DNA from: an uncultured Burkholderiales bacterium
GTDB taxonomy: Bacteria > Pseudomonadota > Gammaproteobacteria > Burkholderiales > Burkholderiaceae_C
NCBI GenBank assembly: GCA_903842945.1
Contig: CAIMNS010000100.1
Coordinates: 1 to 57,458, forward strand
Reading direction: 5' to 3'
DNA: 57,458 bases
The first letter of the stretch is position 1. Every line of letters begins with the position of its first letter. The position numbers were made by a program, and so were the translations under genes. Positions 16,675-25,315 of the stretch are shown piece after piece. A model generated the notes under the pieces. It was not told where the DNA came from and did not search any database. It saw nothing but the letters and a program-made list of their open reading frames with translations.

Positions 16675-17442
16675 ATGTCTTTCCAAAAAACAATTCTTGC
16701 CCTGACGATGACAGCCTCCTTGGGTGCAATGGCTCAAACGGCTCCTGCGGCGCCTGAGTCATCATTGACTTACAACTTGGGTGTGTTCAGCGAGTACCGT
16801 TACCGTGGTATTGCACAGTCGGCCAAAAAGCCTGCTTTGCAAGGTGGATTTGATTATGCAGACAAAAGCGGTGCTTATGTTGGTGCTTGGGCGTCCAACA
16901 TCAACTGGATCAACGACTCTGATCCAAAGGGCAAAGCCAAAGGACCTGTCGAGATTGACGTCTACGGTGGTTACAAAGGCAATTTGAGCGACTCCATTGC
17001 TTATGATGTAGGTGGCCTTCAATATTGGTACGCTGGCAACACACTCAGTACCGTTCCTGGTGCAGTGAATGCCAATACGTTTGAAATCTATTTGGCTTTG
17101 AGTTCTGGTCCCTTTGCAGCTAAGGTGTCCAACAGCACTGGCAATTTATTTGGTTATGCCAACAGCAAAAACAGCCGTTATCTTGATTTGAGCTACACCC
17201 TTGATTTGGGCGACGGCTTGACCGTGGTTCCCCATTTGGGCGATCAATTTGTGGCCAACAACGCAGCCAGCTACAGCGACTACTCTTTGACAGTGAACAA
17301 AGATTTTGACGGCACCGTCCTCAGCGCAACCGCTTTAAACACCAACTACAAAAACCGTCACGGTGATTATGTTCTGCCTGGCACAGGCGGCAAAGAGTTG
17401 TCAGGTGCTGCATTGGTTTTGGGCTTGAAAAAGAACTTCTGA
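16675..17442 (+). CDS. TorF-family putative porin
   Basis: A 255-residue precursor with a Sec signal (about 20 residues, 'LGAMAQTA') and a beta-rich mature part starting 'LTYNLGVFSEYRYRGIAQSAKKPALQGG'. The 'SEYRYRGI.QS...PA.QGG.DYA...G.Y.G.W.SN' signature is that of the TorF/Gcw_chp outer-membrane proteins. The C-terminus ends in Phe ('VLGLKKNF'), as expected for barrel assembly. It probably forms a general or nutrient-specific pore. CGGAG lies upstream of the ATG. It is monocistronic, divergent from the TctC gene. Confidence 0.9.
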   Translation: MSFQKTILALTMTASLGAMAQTAPAAPESSLTYNLGVFSEYRYRGIAQSAKKPALQGGFDYADKSGAYVGAWASNINWINDSDPKGKAKGPVEIDVYGGYKGNLSDSIAYDVGGLQYWYAGNTLSTVPGAVNANTFEIYLALSSGPFAAKVSNSTGNLFGYANSKNSRYLDLSYTLDLGDGLTVVPHLGDQFVANNAASYSDYSLTVNKDFDGTVLSATALNTNYKNRHGDYVLPGTGGKELSGAALVLGLKKNF

Positions 17443-17450
17443 TCCACACC

Positions 17451-17466
17451 CAGCCCCTTTGGGCTG
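17451..17466 (+). terminator. Possible weak terminator after the porin gene
   Basis: CAGCCC-cttt-GGGCTG stem-loop eight bases after the stop. No T tract follows, so termination efficiency is doubtful. Confidence 0.35.
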
Positions 17467-17706
17467 AAGGTGCTGTGCTGATGGTGCAAAGATGCGCCAC
17501 AGCGAGCTCCAATGAACTGCAAACGTGGGACCAAGGCTTTCATAGCGCCTTGACTCCGTTTGCAGTTTTTTTTGTGACAGAAAGATGTGGTGCCTCAGAT
17601 CTTCATGGCCATGCCACTGAAAGGCTTTGAAGTCAAAACCCTGTTGAGTTGAGGCTTGAGCAACTCCATCGTGATTGAGCAGGAGATCGTTCAGGATGTG
17701 TTCAAT

Positions 17707-17937
17707 CTAGACAGACAAGGGGTCCTTCGTTTCAAGTACACGTGTTTGCAGTGAAAATTTATCGCACAAGTTGTAGTGATGAATGGTTGGATAAAAGCTC
17801 ATCAACCGAACTTTTCTAAGAATCAAGCTGCCATGAAAATACTCATACCCACACCTCAAACCAGTGTTCGATGACTCAGAGTGCAAGACATAGTGACATG
17901 TTTTGCAACTCTCTTGGTTCAAGGTGCTGTTGTTCAT
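17707..17937 (-). CDS. Small cysteine-rich protein of unknown function
   Basis: A 76-residue product from the Met at 17937; the track's longer ORF adds 46 unlikely residues that overlap the cupin gene. TTTGGA lies about 5 nt before this ATG. Four Cys at 11, 14, 29 and 58 ('CKTCHY', 'GLRCGYEYF', 'LCDKF') are placed like a small zinc site. The spacing and the aromatic 'GYEYF' and 'YPTIHHY' segments look constrained rather than random. CKTCH resembles a heme motif, but there is no signal peptide, so it is not a cytochrome. It follows the cupin stop by 25 nt. Family not recognised. Confidence 0.6.
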   Translation of the reverse strand: MNNSTLNQESCKTCHYVLHSESSNTGLRCGYEYFHGSLILRKVRLMSFYPTIHHYNLCDKFSLQTRVLETKDPLSV

Positions 17938-17962
17938 ACATTCCAAACGGATGGCTGAGATC

Positions 17963-18400
17963 TTAGGTGGTCCAGGGTGTGATGTTAGGCACTTCGCAGG
18001 GACCTTCGACTGAAATGGATCCAAAATCTGCTGGCCCCACAATCTCCAAGTATTCCATGTCTGCAGAATAATCAAATAGGTAATGTACTAGGCCCGGTCT
18101 TTGGTGCACGCAGTCCCCTGTATTGACCAAAGTGACTTTGTCCTCGTACATGAACCTTGCCCAACCTTTGAGCATGTAGACAATCTGAAATTCAGCCACA
18201 TGGTAATGCCAGCCTGTTCCGTTTTCTGGGGGTTTGTTGGCCTTGGCGATATGGGCGATGACCCGCCCATTGGTGGCTGTTGAGACGCCTAGATCTTTGT
18301 AGAGAAAGAAGTCTCTCAAGCCTCCAGGTAGAAATTGTGTCTCTTGCCCCTTCACGTGAGAGAAAAGGGTATCGCTTTGAAATTCAAGCTTGGTCGTCAT
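17963..18400 (-). CDS. Cupin-domain protein
   Basis: A 145-residue protein from the ATG at 18400, which has GTGGAG seven bases upstream; the track's earlier start lies inside the GST gene. Motif 1 holds H65 and H67 ('GWHYHVAEFQIVYMLKGWARF'), and motif 2 ends with H106 ('GDCVHQRPGLVH'). This is a compact single cupin with a probable metal site. It starts one base after the GST stop, so the two are almost certainly co-translated. It could be a small-molecule isomerase, lyase or dioxygenase working with the GST; the substrate is unknown. Confidence 0.82.
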   Translation of the reverse strand: MTTKLEFQSDTLFSHVKGQETQFLPGGLRDFFLYKDLGVSTATNGRVIAHIAKANKPPENGTGWHYHVAEFQIVYMLKGWARFMYEDKVTLVNTGDCVHQRPGLVHYLFDYSADMEYLEIVGPADFGSISVEGPCEVPNITPWTT

Positions 18401-18401
18401 G

Positions 18402-19058
18402 TTAAAACTCCACTTCAAGTTCATCAATATCATCGGGCTCGTTTTGAGCGTCGGCCATCCACTCTTTCATCAAGGGCATGGCGAGGACGTGTTTTGAGTA
18501 CTTCTCAAAAAGTGGGTCCAGGGCAATGCCATAGGTGACAAACCTGGTGACCACAGGCGCGTACATGGCATCGGCCATGCAGGGCAATTTGCCAAATAGA
18601 AAAGGCCCCTTGTAGGTATGCAAACAATGTTCCCAAATTTCTAAAATTCTGTCGATGTCCAATTGGGCCTTGGACCATATTTGGGTCATTGGGATGCGAG
18701 CTTTGATGTTCATGGGCAAGGACGAACGCAGCGCTGAAAAGCCTGAATGCATCTCCCCGCAGATGGCACGACAGTGGGCGCGATGCACTGTATTGGTGGG
18801 TAAAAGGTGCTGTTTTGGTGCAATCTCATTCAAGTATTCACCAATGGCCAGCGTATCCCAAACCTTGATTTGGTTGTGAAGAAGGCAAGGAACCAAAATG
18901 GAAGGTGACAAAAGAAGCAATTCGGCCCGGCCATCAGCGGTGTCTGTCGGCACTTTGACCTCTTCAAAATCAAGACCCGACATCTTGGCCATCAGCCAAC
19001 CACGCAGGGACCATGAGGAGTAATTCTTGCTGCTGATTGTCAAAGTTGTTTTAGCCAT
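18402..19058 (-). CDS. Glutathione S-transferase family protein
   Basis: A 218-residue protein from the ATG at 19058, preceded by GAGGG and GGAG. The N-terminus 'ISSKNYSSWSLRGWLMAK' is the GST fold with a Ser-rich active site, as in many bacterial GSTs. 'LVPCLLHNQIKVWDTLAIGEYL' contains the cis-Pro and glutathione contacts, although 'ILVPCL' replaces the more usual 'GKVPVL'. The C-terminal helical domain ends in an acidic 'EPDDIDELEVEF' tail. It is the first gene of a GST-cupin-small protein set and differs clearly from the GST at 962. Confidence 0.85.
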   Translation of the reverse strand: MAKTTLTISSKNYSSWSLRGWLMAKMSGLDFEEVKVPTDTADGRAELLLLSPSILVPCLLHNQIKVWDTLAIGEYLNEIAPKQHLLPTNTVHRAHCRAICGEMHSGFSALRSSLPMNIKARIPMTQIWSKAQLDIDRILEIWEHCLHTYKGPFLFGKLPCMADAMYAPVVTRFVTYGIALDPLFEKYSKHVLAMPLMKEWMADAQNEPDDIDELEVEF

Positions 19059-19176
19059 GTCTCCAACCCTCTTGTAACTGAATCTCATTAGGCAATAAAT
19101 ATGCCACCATGGCACAAGATTTGCGACTGATCCAGCAATCGTTCACGATTTGTACATTAAAAAAAGGATCATCGTG

Positions 19177-20394
19177 ATGTATCAAAATTACCAGATCTTT
19201 GCCAATGCCAACGGTTCATACCGTTACATGGCGCAAACGCTCAATGGCTATGTTTCTGAGATCTTCAAAGACATCGAGTCACCCGCACTCCATCGTTTTC
19301 AGGCTTACCAAGAACAAATTGATTTGATGGCTTTGACACACCAAAGACCTGCTTTTGCGATAGAGCCTGTCACCGACGCTTTGGGTCAGAGTTTTGAGGT
19401 CTTGGAAGAATTGGTTCATCAAACGGCCTTTTGTCGTTTGGTGAAATTCAAAAAGAACACCTCGGCTCAGTTACCCAAGGTGTTGCTCGTAGCACCCATG
19501 TCTGGCCACTTTGCAACCCTTCTTCGGGGCACCTTGCAAGTCATGGTCCAAGACCATGAGGTCTACATCACCGATTGGCTCAACATCCGTGATGTTCCCA
19601 AGTCAATGGGTGAGTTTGATTTTGATGCTTACATCGATGAAATCATCCTTGCATTGAAATTTCTGGGACCCCCCACGCACTTGATGGGCATTTGTCAGCC
19701 CACGGTGGCTTGTTTGGTGGCCACCAGTTTGTTGGCCGAGGATCAAGACGCGTGCGTTCCGGCTTCCCTGACTTTGATGGCTGGTCCCATCGATACCCGG
19801 ATCAACCCAACCGCGGTGAACGATTTGGCCCAATCAAAGCCATATAGTTGGTTTGAAAAAAATCTCATCAATGTCGTACCAGGTCAGTTTGCTGGCGCTG
19901 GCCGACGCGTCTATCCTGGCTTTATCCAGTTGAGTGCTTTTATGAACATGAACCTAGATCGACATCAACAGTCTTTCAAGGATTTGTTCAAATTGCGTGC
20001 TGAAGGCTTGCATGAAAAAGCCGACCAGATTCGTGACTTTTACAAAGAATACTTTGCCATCATGGACCTCTCTGGCCCCTTTTATTTGGAGACCATTGAC
20101 AAAGTGTTTCAAACCCACCAGTTGCCCAAAGGGGAGTTGACTTACAAAGGCCGATGCGTCAAACCGCAAGCCATCAAGAAAACATTTCTCACCACCGTTG
20201 AGGGTGACAGAGACGATATTTGTGGCGTTGGCCAAACCTTGGCTGCGCATGATTTATGCACAAGCCTGCCCCTCTACATGAAAACACATCACCTGCAAGC
20301 CGGTGTGGGCCATTACGGTGTCTTCAGTGGTCGTAAATGGGCAGGACAAATTTACCCTGTCATTCGATCGGTGATTCAAAGCATGCATCGCTAA
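19177..20394 (+). CDS. phaZ: Intracellular polyhydroxyalkanoate depolymerase
   Basis: A 405-residue protein from the ATG at 19177, with AGGA eight bases upstream; the track adds nine residues. It matches the i-PHB depolymerase family of betaproteobacteria. Cys173 in 'GICQPT' replaces the Ser of a lipase box, as in Ralstonia PhaZ, and 'DDICG' and 'VGHYGVFSGRKW' carry the other triad residues. It degrades stored poly-3-hydroxybutyrate granules. It is monocistronic and supports a PHB-cycling lifestyle. Confidence 0.93.
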   Translation: MYQNYQIFANANGSYRYMAQTLNGYVSEIFKDIESPALHRFQAYQEQIDLMALTHQRPAFAIEPVTDALGQSFEVLEELVHQTAFCRLVKFKKNTSAQLPKVLLVAPMSGHFATLLRGTLQVMVQDHEVYITDWLNIRDVPKSMGEFDFDAYIDEIILALKFLGPPTHLMGICQPTVACLVATSLLAEDQDACVPASLTLMAGPIDTRINPTAVNDLAQSKPYSWFEKNLINVVPGQFAGAGRRVYPGFIQLSAFMNMNLDRHQQSFKDLFKLRAEGLHEKADQIRDFYKEYFAIMDLSGPFYLETIDKVFQTHQLPKGELTYKGRCVKPQAIKKTFLTTVEGDRDDICGVGQTLAAHDLCTSLPLYMKTHHLQAGVGHYGVFSGRKWAGQIYPVIRSVIQSMHR

Positions 20395-20738
20395 GCGGCG
20401 CCAGCCGGTTGTTGAGCCATCAACAGCAGCGCTCATTTTTTTTGCAAATTGGGCCAGTTGAATTTTAAAGTCGACTTTTTGATGTCAGTCCATGGAAAGC
20501 TTTTCTCACACCCTTGCATGAGAATTTGGGGGCATTCGGGTTTCCACTAGGGTTTACGCCATTTACGCCTGAGTGCCCAGTGGTTACATTACTTTTTACA
20601 TTCATGCAAATGGATGCCTTTTGAACACGAGCTGATTCAGTTGGTGCATATCAATTTTTTTTTCGAAATCCAAGCAGGCCGCTGGCTTATGGATTTTTAG
20701 GTATTTTCAAGCATTGAATTTACCAGGCATGAATTTCA
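20395..20738 (+). other. Intergenic region upstream of the 18-gene catabolic block
   Basis: 344 bases without a credible gene. The first 50 bases hold the phaZ terminator candidate. The AT-rich remainder (for example the T runs near 20650-20700) should carry the promoter of the long plus-strand block starting at 20739. No clear -35/-10 pair or LysR-type operator stood out. Confidence 0.5.
20410..20443 (+). terminator. Probable phaZ terminator
   Basis: Stem TGTTGA/TCAACA with a GCCA loop, then GCAGCGCTCA and a run of eight T. The spacer between stem and T run is long, so it is a moderate candidate. Confidence 0.45.
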
Positions 20739-21728
20739 ATGAAGACCATCAGAAGAGTTTTTTTTTGCAGCATCCTGTTCTTGTTGAGCACGGGTGCATT
20801 GTTTTGTGAATCGTCCAAGGCTCAATCTTACCCCTCCAAGACCATCAAAATCATTGTCAGCACCGCTGCAGGCGGTGCACCAGACGTGATTGCAAGGCGC
20901 ATTGCAGACAAACTCAAAAGCATTTTGCATCAAAGTGTCGTGGTGGAGAACAAGCCAGGTGCCACAGGCAACATCTCGGCCGTCATGGTTGCCAATTCAG
21001 CGGCAGATGGATACACCCTCCTTTATTACGACAGCCCCATTTGGGCCATCAATCCTCATTTGTATCAAAAGCTTCCCTACGATCCCTTCAAGGACTTGAT
21101 GCCAGTGGCTCAAACCCATTTGGCTCCTCTCTTTTTGGTCGTGCCAACTGCACTTCAAATCAACACGGTGGCACAGTTGATTGAATATGCGCGAAAAAAT
21201 CCAGGTAAGGTCTCTTACGCATCGGCGGGGATTGGTTCATCGCACCATTTAACCGCTGAACAATTTCGCTCTCTGGCCAACATCAACATCGTACACGTTC
21301 CTTACAAGGGGGGCGCGCCAGCTTCAGTGGCCTTGTCCGCCGGCGAGGTGGAGATGGGTTTCTTGAGTTACCCCTTGGCGGTGGCTGGTGTGCAATCGGG
21401 TAAAACCAAAATTTTGGGCATTGGCACCGCGCAACGCGCACCTTCATTTCCAGATATCCCCTCCATCGCTGAAAGTGGTTTACCTGGATTTGATATCTAC
21501 ACCACCCTTGGCTTTTTGGCCCCTGCAGGCACGCCTACTGATGTCGTTTTGAAATTAAGTGAAGCCATCTCATTGGCCATCCATGAGCCAGATATGAAAG
21601 AGCTGGTGACCTCCTACGGCATCAGTTTGGCTCCCAAAATATCACCCGCACAGTTTGGCGCAGTGATGCGAGCTGAGTTCGAGAAGTTCGGTCAGATTGT
21701 GAAATCTTCTGGCGCAAGAATGGACTGA
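20739..21728 (+). CDS. Bug/TctC substrate-binding protein
   Basis: A 329-residue precursor with a signal peptide ending near 'SSKAQS'. The Bug motif is 'STAAGGAPDVIARR', followed by 'VVENKPGATGN', 'DGYTLLYYDSPIW' and 'VHVPYKGGAPASVALSAGEV'. It is the first gene of the long plus-strand block, 28 nt before a UbiD gene, so its ligand is probably the acid that this pathway degrades. No TctA or TctB gene is present in the window. Confidence 0.92.
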   Translation: MKTIRRVFFCSILFLLSTGALFCESSKAQSYPSKTIKIIVSTAAGGAPDVIARRIADKLKSILHQSVVVENKPGATGNISAVMVANSAADGYTLLYYDSPIWAINPHLYQKLPYDPFKDLMPVAQTHLAPLFLVVPTALQINTVAQLIEYARKNPGKVSYASAGIGSSHHLTAEQFRSLANINIVHVPYKGGAPASVALSAGEVEMGFLSYPLAVAGVQSGKTKILGIGTAQRAPSFPDIPSIAESGLPGFDIYTTLGFLAPAGTPTDVVLKLSEAISLAIHEPDMKELVTSYGISLAPKISPAQFGAVMRAEFEKFGQIVKSSGARMD

Positions 21729-21756
21729 ATTTAGATTTTGACATGAATGAAGATGA

Positions 21757-23232
21757 ATGACCATGGACTATAAATACGACGACCTTAGGCAGTGGCTTGA
21801 CATTGTCCAAGACATGGGTGAATTGGCTCACCCCCAAGGCGCTGATTGGAATCTAGAGATTGGCGCGATTTCCGAGATCGATTACAAAAAGCGCGGTCCT
21901 GCACTTTTGTTCGATGAAATCAAAGGGTATCCCAAAGGTTTTAGGGTGTTGACCTCTTCGACCAACAGTGCCAAGCGCTTGGGTCTGACCCTCAGAATGG
22001 GCATCGAGCACACCGATGCCAGTTTGGTGTCTGATTTAAGGGGTTTGCCTAACAAATGGACCCAAGAGGCTAAAAATTTTGATCCCGTGTATGTAGAGAC
22101 TTCGGCTGTTTTTGAAAACGTCATGGAAGGCGAAGAGGTTGACTTGATGAAGTTTCCAACCCCCTTTTGGCATGAAATGGATGGAGGTCGCTACATCGGC
22201 ACGGGGGTGTCTGTGGCCACCGTAGACCCTGAGGAGAATTGGGTCAACTTAGGCGCCTATCGCTCCATGTTGATTGATAAAAACCATGTTGCTGTGGCTG
22301 CAGTGTCTGGCAAGCATGGATACATGCATATACAAAAATGGATGGCCAAGGAGGGTCGTGCACCTGTGGTCATTCACATTGGTATGGATCCCTTGTTCAT
22401 GGTCATCAGTGGTGTAGAAGTGCCCAATGGTGTGAGTGAGTTGAATTATGTGGGTGCCATTCGCGGAGAGCCGGTGAAGGTGATCAAAAGCACGGTCACG
22501 GGTCTGCCCATCATTGCGAGTGCTGAAATCGTCCTAGAGGGATGGTTGATGGAGGGGGAAAAAACCGATGAGGGCCCCTTTGGCGAATGGCCAGGCTACT
22601 ATGTCAGCGGCGTCTCTAAAGAACCTCTTTTGAAAGTTCAGCGTGTCTTGTACAGGAACAATCCCATCATGCTTGGGTGTCCGCCCGCAAAACCTCCGCA
22701 TGATTATTCGTACATGCGCACGATTTTAAAGTCGGCGATGATTTTTGATGCGCTGGTGGCCGCTGGCATTCCAGAGATCAAGGGCGTCTATGCGCCTGAG
22801 TGCGGTGGTGGTCGGATGCTTGTGGTGGTGTCCATCAAGCAGCGTTACCCGGGTCACGCAAGACAAGCGGGCTTCATTGCTTCGCAACTTCCTGCCGCAG
22901 CTTACATGGGCAAGTACACCATCGTGGTCGATGAGGACATTGACGTGACCAACTTGGAGGAGGTGATTTGGGCGGTGTGCACCCGCACCGATCCAGATAC
23001 CAGCATTGATTTCATTCGACGTGCTTGGGCCAGCAAAGCCGAACCCATGCTTAGAAAGGGAGAGCCTACCTTCAATTCAAGAGCGGTGATCGATGCGTGT
23101 CGCCCCTTTGAGTGGATTGCGGAGTTTCCAAAGGTCGCGCAAGCGGATCCTGAGTATTTGAAAGTGATTGAGAAAAAATGGGCGCATCTGTTCGCGCCTC
23201 AATTGTCTACGGATGAAGGGACTGTCAAATGA
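21757..23232 (+). CDS. UbiD-family prenyl-FMN-dependent (de)carboxylase
   Basis: A 491-residue protein of usual family length. 'LGAYRSML' carries the conserved active-site Arg, 'IVLEGWLMEGEKTDEGPFGEWPGYY' the two conserved Glu, and 'VNGVSELNYVGAIRGEPV'-type segments the prFMN/metal domain. UbiD enzymes reversibly decarboxylate (hetero)aromatic or alpha,beta-unsaturated acids using prenylated FMN made by UbiX; the only UbiX in the window is at 56613. ATGA overlap with the next TctC gene shows tight coupling. It could begin at the Met at 21763. Distinct from the longer UbiDs at 43137 and 54992. Confidence 0.9.
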   Translation: MTMDYKYDDLRQWLDIVQDMGELAHPQGADWNLEIGAISEIDYKKRGPALLFDEIKGYPKGFRVLTSSTNSAKRLGLTLRMGIEHTDASLVSDLRGLPNKWTQEAKNFDPVYVETSAVFENVMEGEEVDLMKFPTPFWHEMDGGRYIGTGVSVATVDPEENWVNLGAYRSMLIDKNHVAVAAVSGKHGYMHIQKWMAKEGRAPVVIHIGMDPLFMVISGVEVPNGVSELNYVGAIRGEPVKVIKSTVTGLPIIASAEIVLEGWLMEGEKTDEGPFGEWPGYYVSGVSKEPLLKVQRVLYRNNPIMLGCPPAKPPHDYSYMRTILKSAMIFDALVAAGIPEIKGVYAPECGGGRMLVVVSIKQRYPGHARQAGFIASQLPAAAYMGKYTIVVDEDIDVTNLEEVIWAVCTRTDPDTSIDFIRRAWASKAEPMLRKGEPTFNSRAVIDACRPFEWIAEFPKVAQADPEYLKVIEKKWAHLFAPQLSTDEGTVK

Positions 23233-24194
23233 TCCATCGATACCATCGCCTGTTGTCTGGTCTCATCGCCTTGGTGTTGAGCTCTGTGGTCTTTGCGGCT
23301 GATTTTCCCAATCGACCGGTTCGGATCGTGGTGCCCTTTACTGCGGGCGGCACCTTGGATGTGACGGCCCGTGTCATTGCGGCGAAGCTACATGATCTTT
23401 GGGGACAAGCGGTCGTCATTGAAAACCGCGTGGGAGGCAATGGCGCCATTGGTGCAGACAATGTCGTCAGAAGCCAAGCCGATGGCCACACACTTTTGTA
23501 CAACGGCTCCTTGATTGTGGTCACGCAACAGTTGCAAAAGACGACATTTGACATGACCAAGGATTTGTTGCCTGTGGTTCAGCCCGTGGTGTATTGGCAC
23601 GTCTTGTGTGTGAGCTCCAAGTTGCCGGTGAACAACTTTGCAGAGTTGGTAGAACTTGCGAAAAAACAACCCGGTAAATTGAACTACGGCAGTGGTGGGC
23701 TCGGATCGAGTTTGCATCTTTATATGGAAAGACTCAAAAGCAATTTAAAAATTGATATTGCACATATCCCTTACAAAGGAAGTGCTCCCGCGACCCAAGC
23801 TTTGTTGGCTGGAGAGGTGGACATTGTCTTTGATACGACCTCTGCCATGCTGCCCTTGATCAAGGCTGGAAAAGTCAAACCCTTGGTGGTGACCGGCGAC
23901 AAAAGACTTGAGGTCTTGAGCAACATACCGACGTTGAGCAGCTACATACCCGGTATGGCCGAGGAGCCAGGTTGGCATGGTATTTTTGCACCAACGGGTA
24001 CACCTAAAGCCGTGGCGGACAAGATTGCCGCAGATGTGCGAACGGCTGTGATGTCGACGGAATTGTCTACAAAATTCAAAGAAATGGAGTTTCAACCCTC
24101 CGGTCTTTCTGGTGAAGCATTTGCAGATGTTGTCAAAAAAGACTTTGACAAGTGGAGCAAATTGATTCGTGAAAACAATATTCGCGGCGAATGA
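23229..24194 (+). CDS. Bug/TctC substrate-binding protein
   Basis: A 321-residue precursor with a signal ending near 'VVFAADF'. The motif 'PFTAGGTLDVTARV' and then 'VIENRVGGNGAIGADNVV' and 'HIPYKGSAPATQALLAGEVD' are typical. Translation is coupled to the UbiD stop (ATGA) with a good GAAGGGA site. Sequence differs throughout from the TctC at 20739, so this is not a recent duplicate. It may bind another substrate or intermediate of the same pathway. Confidence 0.92.
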   Translation: MIHRYHRLLSGLIALVLSSVVFAADFPNRPVRIVVPFTAGGTLDVTARVIAAKLHDLWGQAVVIENRVGGNGAIGADNVVRSQADGHTLLYNGSLIVVTQQLQKTTFDMTKDLLPVVQPVVYWHVLCVSSKLPVNNFAELVELAKKQPGKLNYGSGGLGSSLHLYMERLKSNLKIDIAHIPYKGSAPATQALLAGEVDIVFDTTSAMLPLIKAGKVKPLVVTGDKRLEVLSNIPTLSSYIPGMAEEPGWHGIFAPTGTPKAVADKIAADVRTAVMSTELSTKFKEMEFQPSGLSGEAFADVVKKDFDKWSKLIRENNIRGE

Positions 24195-24229
24195 ACCCCT
24201 TTTTTAACCCTTGATCAATAGAGATTCAA

Positions 24230-25294
24230 ATGACAGATGACCATGTAACACACGCAAGAGAACACATGTTGGCGCGCTATACCATCAATGGCGTCAATGC
24301 GAGTGATTTCAAAGACGTGACCCATTCCATTGAGCATTGGGCGGATTGGTGTGACGCCTGGTCCAAGCGTGCTTTGGTGCATGAACTCATGGGTAAAGAG
24401 GCTCTTGCAAAGGGCAAATTCATCTCTGCTGCTGAGCACCTCACACGCGCAGCCGTGACCTACCACTTTGGTAAATACCTGTTTGTCAACGACATGGCTC
24501 AACACAAAGTGGCACATCAAAAGGCTGTTGAATGCCATACCTTGGCCTTGCCTCATATGAATCCTCCAGGCAGCAGAGTGTCTATTCCTTATGAGAACAC
24601 CCATTTGGTGGGCATCTTAAGAAGACCTCAGCAGGCAACTGGACCGAGTCCTGTGGTCATCATGACGATGGGTTTGGACTCGACCAAGGAAGAGTTGATT
24701 TTATTTGAGCAGTATTTTTTGGACCGAGGCATGGCGACTTTGGCCGTGGACGGCCCCGGCCAAGGTGAGGCGGAATACGATTTACCCATTCGATTCGATT
24801 ATGAAAACGTGGTGGGTCCGGTGATCGATTGGATTGAGAAAAACAAAGACTTGGATGCCAACAAGATTGGTTTATGGGGCATCAGTTTGGGGGGGTACTA
24901 CGGACCCAGGACGGTGGCCTTTGAGAAAAGAGTGAAAGCTTGTGTTTCCAATTGTGGTCCCTACCACTGGGGAAAGCTCTGGGACAAACTGCCTGAGCTC
25001 ACCAAAAAAGCATTCACCGTCAGAAGCCACTCTCAAACAGATCAAGAGGCCAGAGAGAAGGCCAATTTGTTGAGCTTAGAAGGTATCACGCACCAAATCA
25101 CTTGCCCCATCTACATTGTGGCAGGAGGCTTGGATCGTTTGTGCCCGCCTGAAGATGCCAAAAAACTCGCCTCTGAGGTGAGCGGTCCTGTGGAGCTGCT
25201 GGTCATTGAAGATGGCAACCATGTCGCCCACAACAGAGGGTATCGCTACAGGGCGCAGTCAGCCGATTGGATGGCTGAGCAGCTGGGCATTTGA
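24230..25294 (+). CDS. Alpha/beta hydrolase related to 2,6-dihydroxypseudooxynicotine hydrolase
   Basis: A 354-residue cytosolic protein. A helical N-terminal region (about 1-115) precedes an alpha/beta hydrolase core with 'VDGPGQGEAEYD', nucleophile in 'GISLGGYY', Asp in 'AGGLDRLCPPED' and His in 'DGNHVAHN'. This arrangement is that of the FrsA/DHPON-hydrolase group; the named member cleaves a C-C bond in nicotine breakdown. Here it sits between UbiD-TctC and an XDH-type hydroxylase, so C-C, ester or amide cleavage after ring hydroxylation is plausible. That reaction is inference. Confidence 0.8.
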   Translation: MTDDHVTHAREHMLARYTINGVNASDFKDVTHSIEHWADWCDAWSKRALVHELMGKEALAKGKFISAAEHLTRAAVTYHFGKYLFVNDMAQHKVAHQKAVECHTLALPHMNPPGSRVSIPYENTHLVGILRRPQQATGPSPVVIMTMGLDSTKEELILFEQYFLDRGMATLAVDGPGQGEAEYDLPIRFDYENVVGPVIDWIEKNKDLDANKIGLWGISLGGYYGPRTVAFEKRVKACVSNCGPYHWGKLWDKLPELTKKAFTVRSHSQTDQEAREKANLLSLEGITHQITCPIYIVAGGLDRLCPPEDAKKLASEVSGPVELLVIEDGNHVAHNRGYRYRAQSADWMAEQLGI

Positions 25295-25315
25295 TACCCA
25301 AAAAGCCATGACACG

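Noticed and set aside
17707-18075. CKTCH as a heme-binding site
   Set aside because: No signal peptide precedes it, so cytochrome c maturation is not possible; a zinc site is more likely.
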